Assembly (NCBI GenBank): GCA_037893225.1
Contig: JAZGUH010000075.1
Location: 248,001-312,000 of the forward strand
From: Hippasteria phrygiana
Lineage: Eukaryota > Echinodermata > Asteroidea > Valvatida > Goniasteridae
Direction of reading: 5' to 3'
Length of the DNA stretch: 64,000 nucleotides
The notes under the pieces were generated by a model. That model searched no databases. It saw only the letters and a program-made list of their open reading frames with translations, and had not been told where the DNA came from. Position numbers and translations under genes: made by a program. Below are positions 43,684 to 51,531 of this stretch, piece by piece. Position 1 is the first letter of the stretch, and the number at the start of each line of letters is the position of its first letter.

Positions 43684-43861
43684 TCAAAGTACAAAGTGGT
43701 CGCTACATAACGCTGAAAAGCTGCTGGGGCCGGACCACTTCGCTCACCTACACTTTCGCCGTCCAAATTCTCCGATATTTCGCATCAGTTGGAAATAAAT
43801 AAAGGCATACTCCATCCTTCGTTGTTTTGCTGCACCCAACAGCCACACACCTTGTCGGCAT
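43684..43861 (-). pseudogene. THAP-domain exon, second inverted copy, broken
   Basis: The minus strand starts MPTRCVAVGCSKTTKDG and continues in one frame through LYLFPTDAKYRRIWTAKV to an in-frame TAG. A further shifted piece gives ALCSDHFVL. An insertion of roughly 30 bp relative to the 33.7-kb copy follows the TAG. The N-terminal half is in better condition here than at 33659, while the C-terminal half is worse. This copy keeps its upstream region (43862-44183), which matches 29900-30111. Confidence 0.75.
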
Positions 43862-43941
43862 GGCCGAAAAACACTATATTTTGCTTAGATTTTGGACGAA
43901 GAATTTTCGCCATTCTGCACACACACGTACGTACACACACA

Positions 43942-44183
43942 CACTCAATGCATACGCGTGATGCAGCAGAATCTGTAATGTGCCTCGATCTACGTCACAC
44001 ACTTATGTTAACGAGGGTCCCACTCAGGGGGCGGAGTAGCTTGGACAAACATTTTCAATTTTTTTCTTCTCATATTTAATCTGGGAAATAATTGTCTCTG
44101 GACACAAAATATCATTGTCAAGATAATACTTTATTGTTTTAAGCAGGAATAATGCAATATAAATCCTAAATCATGTTTCCTTT
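43942..44183 (-). repeat. Upstream region of the inverted THAP copy
   Basis: Inverted match to 29900-30111 with a ~45-bp stretch (AATTATTTCCCAGATTAAAT) present only here. It probably contains the promoter or 5' UTR of the mobile THAP gene. Confidence 0.65.
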
Positions 44184-44834
44184 AATATCAGAATTTCAAA
44201 TTTGTCACTTAAACTAGAGCACTACAAACACAAATTGTATAAGCAACACTCCAGAATGACACATTCATGAGTAAAGTTGTAAACTTCGCGGTTTGTGTGA
44301 TACTCGGAATTATTGTCTGTAGCTCAACCACACATCACCATACATACAATTGTAGGTACGACTCGCGAGTAGATAAACGCAAATCCTAATTTGAGTCTTA
44401 AACTGATTTATCTGATGCGACTTAACTGAAATTCCCAAGATCTGAGATTTGACTTCAGGTTTGATTGAAAGCTGCCAGTAAAAGGAATTTGCTAATACTT
44501 ATATTTTCTGCGTTTGCGAAATTTTAATTGGGGGGAACGGGGGGGGGGGGGGGAGGGGGGGGGGGATATTTTACGGGGGGGGGGGGTGGTCCCAAGCCCC
44601 CCTTAGCTAAGCCGCTGCCGGCGTGTTACAGGTAAAATGCACAAGTCTCCAGATAGAAACTGGTACACGCCAGAAGTGTCACGGTCCCCTCAAACTCCAT
44701 GTAATCCTCAATCGAACCCCGAGTTTAAACTTCTATAGTCACCTTTAATGTTGAGGTCACCCACTAGTCAGGCCGACCGTGGGAAATCTGGGCATCTAGC
44801 CAAGCCACATTCATTTGTGTACAAACCTAAGTCT
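44184..44834. other. Unassigned, G-tract containing
   Basis: No gene. A run of G with interruptions lies at 44530-44588 beside CCTTAGCTAAGCCGCTG, the debris of an element like that at 22.3 kb. Confidence 0.4.
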
Positions 44835-45268
44835 AGCCGGTCTATAGCCGGTCTATAGCCGGTCTATAGCCGGTCTATAGCCGGTCTATAGCCGGTCTAT
44901 AGCCGGTCTATAGCCGGTCTATAGCCGGTCTATAGCCGGTCTATAGCCGGTCTATAGCCGGTCTATAGCCGGTCTATAGCCGGTCTATAGCCGGTCTATA
45001 GCCGGTCTATAGCCGGTCGATAGCCGGTCGATAGCCGGTCGATAGCCGGTCGATAGCCGGTCGATAGCCGGTCGATAGCCGGTCGATAGCCGGTCGATAG
45101 CCGGTCGATAGCCGGTCGATAGCCGGTCGATAGCCGGTCGATAGCCGGTCGATAGCCGGTCGATAGCCGGTCGATAGCCGGTCGATAGCCGGTCGATAGC
45201 CGGTCGATAGCCGGTCGATAGCCGGTCGATAGCCGGTCGATAGCCGGTCGATAGCCGGTCGATAGCCG
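44835..45268. repeat. 11-bp minisatellite in two homogeneous blocks
   Basis: Sixteen units of AGCCGGTCTAT (44835-45010) are followed by 23 units of AGCCGGTCGAT and a partial unit (45011-45268). The blocks differ by one base and are not intermixed. All frames stay open on the minus strand because 33 bases is a whole number of codons; the encoded YRPAIDRLSTG-type repeat is not a gene. Confidence 0.97.
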
Positions 45269-47974
45269 CCTGCATAATGGAAGCTACCAATCATCCCGCT
45301 GCTGGCCAAGTGACAGAATGTAAACAACAGCTGTTTTCAACCAGAGAAAGCCTGCTGTCTGCGACTGTTTGATGTCCATGCTTTTATTTAATGCCTTCTG
45401 GAGTCTCCTCTTTGAGTGCCCGAGTCATTTTATGTGGGGTGCTTGACCTAGGGTTAAAGGGTAAACGGGTCGAGGTATCCAATGAGCTATCAGTGGAGAT
45501 CCTCCTCACCGCGGTGAAAGCTATATACACGCTGGTTACAGTCGTTTGGAACCTCCGCTAGCTCACCCTTTTGACCTTTGACCCCATGCAGTCTCTCCGG
45601 TTTGTCCGACTAATCCGTGTGGACCGCTCGGACTTTTCTTTGATTTCGTTGGTAATCCGCTATGATTTTACATACCTGTGGCGAACTGTTTATCTCTCAA
45701 AACAAAGTTGTGAAATGATGTGCGCACGTGCGTTGGAATTGCGGAAAGGCTTTATTTGAGAAATGGCCCACAATTGACTCCCCAGGCTGGTTCCTGCCCC
45801 ATAATAATATTTAAATATTAATCCCAAGTCGCAACTATAATAATACAGGCACCGGGGACCAGTGATGCTACTAGATCTCCCCCTCCCCGCGCTGTTATTT
45901 ATTTGGCACGAATAGCGCCCTCTGTTATTGTAGGACATGAAACTTCGGAAACTCTGAAAATGTGTTGTTGCCTTTGGCTTGGAAAACATGTTGGCTACAA
46001 CAACCTGACTGTCCTTCATCCTCTTGGAGCCGAGTTCTTGGAGCTACTCAGCACAAACATTTGCTTAGCACGAAAAGCATTGCTTATTTATAAAGACAAA
46101 ATAGGTGGCGAGCAAAAACTCCATGTAATTTTTCATGCTCAGCAAACGGCGGGTGAATACCATTCGTAAGAAATATATATGACAGAAAATTTGGTTGGTA
46201 ATCCTGTTTTTACCAAGAAAGACTTTTTATGCGAAGCAAATGTTTGGCAAATTGGTGTCGCTGTTGGCAAAAAGTTGACTGAATTTTTGAAAAAGGAGGT
46301 CCGAGTGCATGGTGTACAATAGTACACAACAGCACATTAAAATGCATCATCCTTCTAACAAACCCTTGCTTTTGAGTGAAACAAATGAAAAGTTTTGCCC
46401 CTCCGAAGCAGGACACTGCATTCCCGTAGTTTTCAAAAAATGTTATTAATTTGTGATGTTATTTGTGATGTGTTGCATGTGTCGAATTTTGTCAGGTGTA
46501 TTTAACCTATATAGACAAAAAGGTCAGTAACTAATTACAAGTAATCGATTTAACATGGATGTTTAAAACACATCTTGGTAAGTGTCTATCAGGTCTGTGC
46601 TAATGTTGGAGCCATGTTAAATGTAAGATTTTCAAAAGACAGCCTATAGTTTGATCGAAATTATGATTACGGCAATTACTTCCTCCTGCTGAAAATGGAA
46701 AAGATCAGGAGATCTGCGCCATTTTCTAGTTTTATATAGATTAGAGTACATAACAATAAATAGGCAATTATTTCTACCATGAAATAATTGTTAAAAGTTA
46801 CTTTTGAGGTGTTTTATCAACTCCCGTCTAGCCCGCTGGTGCCATTTGTCCAGAACTCATCGGTAGGGGAAGCAAACAAATCTGACGTCATAGGACGGAA
46901 TCCCCTTTTGTGCCTATTGCTAGGTTTGTGATTGACTTTGTGACTGACTTTATGAAAACTCTGATTACACTCCAATGGTATACAGTGTGAGTCAAAAAAT
47001 TAAAAGTGGCCATAGTTTTATTCTGTAGCAGTATAGATCAGATATTTTCATATGTACTTTTAGAGTAACTCTTCCTGCTTCTTTTGGTGACATTTTTACT
47101 TGATTAGTTTTCATGCATGATTGCACAGGAGACAATTAAGGGGGTCGGGTGAAATCTGAGTTATGTCAGCTGTGCAGTCATGCATGAAAACTAATCCAGT
47201 AAAAATGTTTTTGCTTCATGAACGAGATGAGTATAGACTGTATAGAATAGTTTACCAACGTCGCCATAGCAACAACACTATGGCCGCCATATTGCGAGAG
47301 GGCATATGATAAAATCGACATGCATTATTGTGTTTTCCAAAATATGGCTGCCATGACGTCATATTCGATACCGCCTGTACAATGTACACTGGACAAACAA
47401 ATCAAAGCTGCATTTTTCTATTTACAAGGTTTATTGTTTTGGTTAAACATTTTATTTTATATGATGAATAATCATCATTGAAAAAACTAAAAAGCAAGGT
47501 AAACATTTTCCCTTAAAGTTCAAATCATTAACAGCCCAGGTGTCCTTTTTCTATACGTACTAGTGTGTACTCTGTCGGTCGCATGCCGGTCGCAGTACAT
47601 AGATATGAACTCGCATCAACTGTTCGTCGCACACTAGCTTTGCGTTACAGGATGTAGATTATTAAAAGCGACATCACAATATGGATCAACATACTTGGCA
47701 AGCATCATCCCGTGATAAATTATCTGATGATGTCGTCATTCTAATTATATGATGTCGTCATTCGGTGATAAATTATCTCAGGATGTCATATTGTGACTGT
47801 AATTATTTGTCGTCATCCTGAGATTCTGAGGATCTCAACAAGTCGGATGGCACTTCTAGAGCTCCGTATTTTTCAAACTGTGGCAGTTTCTCTTTATCGT
47901 CATTTTGTTTTTACCCTGCACTTGGCGTTTAAACTAAGGGAAAAGCCGAAATGACCCAGTCTTGCCCTTATCAG
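45269..47974. other. Long non-coding stretch
   Basis: No gene recognised. It contains a GCTTAGCA-type repeat (about 46035-46265) related to 200-420, a hairpin at 47090-47208, and GATAAATTATCT / ATGATGTCGTCATTC short repeats at 47714-47790. Confidence 0.5.
47090..47208. repeat. Hairpin repeat (about 39-bp arms)
   Basis: ACATTTTTACTTGATTAGTT...TGATTGCACA and the inverted TGTGCAGTCATGCATGAAAA...AGTAAAAATGT differ at two or three positions. MITE-like. Confidence 0.7.
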
Positions 47975-48031
47975 TTATGACCTGCCAAGGCAGGACACAC
48001 AACCCCACCCATCAGTGATATTGGCACCCTC

Positions 48032-49408
48032 ATGAGACTTGTACTAACCAAGAACAATTTTTCCTTCCTAGGCAAACACTATCTACAGGTACACGGTACA
48101 GCCATGGGCACTCGCATGGCCCCCTCCTTTGCATGCCTCTTCATGGGCGACCTCGAAGAGCGCATGCTTGCCTCGGCACCATGTCGCCCCTGGGTATGGT
48201 GGAGATATATTGACGATGTATTTTTCATCTGGACCAGTGATCAGGACAGTCTGGAGACTTTCATTAATCACATTAATTCCTTCCACAGGACCATCAAGTT
48301 TACATCAGAGTATTCAGTGCATCAGACCAACTTCCTGGATGTCACCATCCGCAAGGAAGACAACTCGGTAACCACTGATCTGTATTCTAAACCCACAGAC
48401 ACCCACCAGTACCTCCACTCCTCCAGCTGTCACCCCAGGCATTGCAAGACAGGCATAGCATTCAGCCAGGCACTTAGACTCAGAAGGATTTGTTCTAATA
48501 ATTCTGACTTTTCCCATCATGTACAGGTACTGAAGAATAACTTGGTTGCCAGGGGCCACAGCTCCCGCCAAGTTCAACGTGCTATCGCCAGAGCCAAATC
48601 TATCACCAGAGATTTTGCGCTCAAGAAAAAGACACCTAGCACTAATGCCGACCCCAAGATTCCCTTGGTCACCACCTTTCATCCTAGTCTCCCTCCCCTT
48701 CGTAAAATAACTAATGACAACCATCATATCCTTCATACTTCAGATCGCCTTGCCCGTGCCGCCCCTGACAACCCAATATTGGCTTATAGGCGCCCCCGCA
48801 ATCTACGAGACCTGATTGTTCGAGCCGAGGTCCCCACCTTGGCTGCATCCCCTCCCATACAGCATGGTACTTTTAAGTGCGATTCCAGGTGTGTTGTTTG
48901 CCAGACTCACATGCAGGAGTCTGACTCCTTTTCTGGCCATTCATCTGGAACTACTCACAGAACCAATGGCAACATTACTTGCAACACCTCTAATGTCATA
49001 TATCTCATTTCTTGCAGGGTTTGTGGTATCCAGTATGTCGGGGAGACCAAGAACACGCTCAAGAAGCGTTTCTATGGCCATCGATCGACTGTAAACACCA
49101 AGAAAATTGACACCCCTGTTGGTCATCACTTCAACTTGCCTAACCATTCCATTTCTGATATGATTCTACAGGGCATAGAATCACTTTTCCACCGCAAGGA
49201 CTCAGTTCGCCTCAGCCGAGAGAAAGTTTGGATGAAACGTCTTCGGACTATTCAACCACATGGTCTAAACATCCAGGAAGGGAATGATTCACTTTTAATT
49301 TTTTCCCCCATTGTCATTTGTTTACAGATTATCCTCCTGGCAAACCCTCTTGGGGTCTCTTGGCCAAATGGGGTTGTCTTACCATTTCCTGTTTATCTTT
49401 GCCACTAA
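48032..49408 (+). CDS. Penelope RT C-terminal half + GIY-YIG (truncated copy)
   Basis: The frame is open from the 5' truncation at 47985; the first Met is 48032. It retains YIDD (near residue 68 from that Met), the Cys-rich linker and the GIY-YIG-type nuclease, but lacks the N-terminal RT fingers, so it cannot make a complete enzyme. The normal TAA stop is TCA here, so the frame runs on 39 codons into the 3' UTR to 49408. The extension has no similarity and is a by-product of the point mutation. Confidence 0.9.
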   Translation: MRLVLTKNNFSFLGKHYLQVHGTAMGTRMAPSFACLFMGDLEERMLASAPCRPWVWWRYIDDVFFIWTSDQDSLETFINHINSFHRTIKFTSEYSVHQTNFLDVTIRKEDNSVTTDLYSKPTDTHQYLHSSSCHPRHCKTGIAFSQALRLRRICSNNSDFSHHVQVLKNNLVARGHSSRQVQRAIARAKSITRDFALKKKTPSTNADPKIPLVTTFHPSLPPLRKITNDNHHILHTSDRLARAAPDNPILAYRRPRNLRDLIVRAEVPTLAASPPIQHGTFKCDSRCVVCQTHMQESDSFSGHSSGTTHRTNGNITCNTSNVIYLISCRVCGIQYVGETKNTLKKRFYGHRSTVNTKKIDTPVGHHFNLPNHSISDMILQGIESLFHRKDSVRLSREKVWMKRLRTIQPHGLNIQEGNDSLLIFSPIVICLQIILLANPLGVSWPNGVVLPFPVYLCH

Positions 49409-49599
49409 CCACATTCCTTTGTCCAATTCCCCAGCTTCTACCTTCATCCTAATCCCTCCCCGCATTCATCCTTACCCAAACCTCTCTCTTTGATGTTTAC
49501 CCACTGCCATGCTCCCTTGCATCCCTCTTTTGTGTTTCTCCACCCACCCCCTCATGCATGTGTGTTCCCTACATGTTTGTTTCTTGTACTCTGTCATTT

Positions 49600-49639
49600 G
49601 CCTTTGAGAAAGAACTTGCTTAAGTTCGAAACGTCAGGC
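49600..49639 (+). ncRNA. Hammerhead-like fold, second copy
   Basis: Base-for-base identical to 7368-7407: GCCT/AGGC helix I, GAACTT/AAGTTC helix II, GAAAC-GTC without stem III, and the same imperfect TTGAGAA box. Confidence 0.45.
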
Positions 49640-49741
49640 CAGCTAATTTTTTGATTTATGACCTGGAAAGGGTAAATCCGCTATTAAAGCTGCTATGTGC
49701 GTGCTTTTGGGTGTTGTCGCCCTGAAAAAAAAAGAATTTAA

Positions 49742-50629
49742 TTGAACTGTGAGGGTTCAGGAATCTGCATCGAAGACTGGATAAGAGACACGAAATATCT
49801 TATTGAATCTACATCCATGCCCTCCTATATGCAGTTCTCGACAGTTGTAAGATATCTTGGTGGTGCTGCAAGGAAACTCGTTCTAAATCTCCCTCCAGAG
49901 CAACAGACAGCGAGTTTCGCATTTGCCGAGCTACGTGAGCAGTTTGGTGAACTGTCACTCCTGGGAGACCCTCTGGCTGATTTCTATGAGCGACTTAGAC
50001 TGGCGAACGAGTCACCAACTATCTATGCCGTGGAACTCGAGGCAACTCTGCGCACGATTGAGGAGAGAATCAATCTAGGACGTCCTCTCCAAACACGCAA
50101 CAGAATGCTCACTCAGCAGTTTATGAGGGGAGTACGGGACGAGAAAGTTACCCAACGTCTAGCACCAATGAAGCCCAGAGAGATGACGTTCAGAGAATTA
50201 CAGATGGAGGTGCGCCAGATAGAAAGAGAAAGCAAAATGGCAGCTGCTTTCAAATCGGAACAGAAGGCTCAGACCCAGTCAGCCCGGTCACAGACGTCTC
50301 CTTCGCAGTCATCTCCTTCACATCAGAAAGATCAGAAGACATCAAGATCAACAAACCAGGCAGTAGACAAGACTCAGCAGGCAAGCAATGAGGTTTTGCA
50401 AGATCTTATCCAGACGGTGAGACAGCTAGCAGAGAAAGTAGAACAGATGACCGTTAAACCTTCTCGACCTTACCAACAGCTGAGAGATTATTCTGACCGA
50501 GTCTTCGTCTGCCACCGTTGTGGACAAGAGGGCCACATTGCTCGGGGTTGCAGAAGTCGACCGTTAAACCAACAGGGCCCACGGCAGCAGGGCATGCCGC
50601 TGGAGCCCCGCAAGCCAAATGCCCTGTAA
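49742..50629 (+). CDS. Ty3/Gypsy gag (N-terminally incomplete)
   Basis: A 295-codon frame with an RYLGGAARKLVLNLP ... FAELREQFGE core and FMRGVRDEKVTQRL, the pattern of retrotransposon gag (capsid) domains. A Gln/Ser-rich linker, a short coiled coil (LIQTVRQLAEKVEQM) and one CCHC zinc knuckle CHRCGQEGHIARGC (~257-270) follow. Gag packages the element RNA. The first codons follow a stop with no ATG at the expected place, so the 5' end is truncated or damaged. The 3' end overlaps the protease frame by 112 bases and contains a -1 frameshift signal at 50563. Confidence 0.9.
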   Translation: MNCEGSGICIEDWIRDTKYLIESTSMPSYMQFSTVVRYLGGAARKLVLNLPPEQQTASFAFAELREQFGELSLLGDPLADFYERLRLANESPTIYAVELEATLRTIEERINLGRPLQTRNRMLTQQFMRGVRDEKVTQRLAPMKPREMTFRELQMEVRQIERESKMAAAFKSEQKAQTQSARSQTSPSQSSPSHQKDQKTSRSTNQAVDKTQQASNEVLQDLIQTVRQLAEKVEQMTVKPSRPYQQLRDYSDRVFVCHRCGQEGHIARGCRSRPLNQQGPRQQGMPLEPRKPNAL

Positions 50630-51531
50630 TATCATCTCCCATGACGAGCAGCCTACCTGAACACAGGCAGATAATTGGACCACATAATGAGGATAGAGTC
50701 AATGTCAACGGCGAGGACTGCACCGCGTTGATCGACTCAGGATCACAGGTAACATCCATAACTGAAGATCTTTGGAGGAGTCACCCTAAACTTCAAAACT
50801 TCAAGCTGACTCCAGTAGATGTGACCATTGAAGGTGCAAGTGGACAAAAGGTGCCTCATTTTGGTATCATCCCAATCTCATTGACCATATTTGATGTTGT
50901 CTACGATGAGGTTCCTGCCTTCGTTGTTCCATCTGATAGTTACAGAGAACGTGTCCCTGTACTCATAGGTACGAACGTTATCCGATCGTTAAGGACGGAC
51001 CAGAATCTTGCTCGAGGAAAGGAGTTCATGCAGTTTGTCAAGGCAAAGAGCAAGGCTTGGCACTTCGCTTTTATAGATACTTCAGCCTCGGAACCTGGAG
51101 ATCAAGAAGGACGAATAGGTCTAGCAAAGTATGTAGGTCGCGCCTCACGCACTATACCACCTGGTGAGGAGGTTGATGTCGTTTGTCAAGCCCCTGATGT
51201 CCAAGGAGGTTACACCTACACAGCAGTGGTAGAGGGTTTTCCTCAGAGTGAGTCCTGTCTCAAGGTCGGAAGTCTCATCACCGATGTCGGTCCTAATCAT
51301 AGAGTTGCAGTCCGACTTTGCAACATGTCTGCCAAACCCATCACCATCAAGAGGAACACTCAGCTAGCCTGTCTCTCTTCAGTCCTCCGAATAGATGGTA
51401 TCAACAGCTACCACACGATGGGCCCCATGAATCAGTCGAGATCTCACCAACTTCCTCCACAGAACCTGCCGAAAGTCCCCATCAGTCATTTCAAATCGCC
51501 CAAAACGGTCGAGTGCGAAATGCTGCTGTAG
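50518..51531 (+). CDS. Ty3/Gypsy protease frame
   Basis: This frame is -1 relative to gag. The real entry point is the GTTAAAC at 50563-50569, not a start codon. The aspartic protease has the active-site triplet in TALIDSGSQVTSI (about 50728-50760) and a flap/hydrophobic region ending VLIGTNVIRSL (about 50969-51000), as in retroviral-type proteases. It would process the polyprotein. A long C-terminal extension leads toward RT, and the frame overlaps the pol frame by 214 bases in another -1 register. I see no canonical slippery heptamer in that second overlap, so it may instead be an old indel. Confidence 0.85.
   Translation: MWTRGPHCSGLQKSTVKPTGPTAAGHAAGAPQAKCPVISSPMTSSLPEHRQIIGPHNEDRVNVNGEDCTALIDSGSQVTSITEDLWRSHPKLQNFKLTPVDVTIEGASGQKVPHFGIIPISLTIFDVVYDEVPAFVVPSDSYRERVPVLIGTNVIRSLRTDQNLARGKEFMQFVKAKSKAWHFAFIDTSASEPGDQEGRIGLAKYVGRASRTIPPGEEVDVVCQAPDVQGGYTYTAVVEGFPQSESCLKVGSLITDVGPNHRVAVRLCNMSAKPITIKRNTQLACLSSVLRIDGINSYHTMGPMNQSRSHQLPPQNLPKVPISHFKSPKTVECEMLL
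50563..50608 (+). promoter_or_regulatory. -1 ribosomal frameshift signal between gag and protease
   Basis: G TTA AAC (50563-50569), with TTA and AAC being gag codons, is a known slippery heptamer (GUUAAAC). Slipping back one base gives GTT AAA in the protease frame. After a 5-base spacer, GGGC-CCA-CGGCA (50575-50586) can pair with TGCCG-TGG-GCCC (50595-50608), leaving single C and A bulges and an 8-base loop. Register, spacing and stem agree with retroviral -1 frameshifting. Confidence 0.8.

Larger units (their letters stand above)
47985..49655 (+). mobile_element. 5'-truncated Penelope-like element, copy 2, with 10-bp TSD
   Basis: The sequence begins at the point equivalent to 5754 of the first copy and runs to the same 3' end. 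TTATGACCTG occurs immediately before (47975-47984) and after (49656-49665), a 10-bp target duplication. I count fewer than ten differences over ~1.67 kb. The copy includes the hammerhead-like fold at 49600-49639. Confidence 0.92.

Noticed and set aside
44985..45327. Proteins made of an 11-residue YRPAIDRLSTG-type repeat
   Set aside because: The 11-bp minisatellite has no stop in these frames, so the open frames are arithmetic artefacts.
51480..51531. CCCAAAA as the protease/pol slippery site
   Set aside because: In the protease frame it reads CCC AAA A, the wrong register for a -1 tandem slip.
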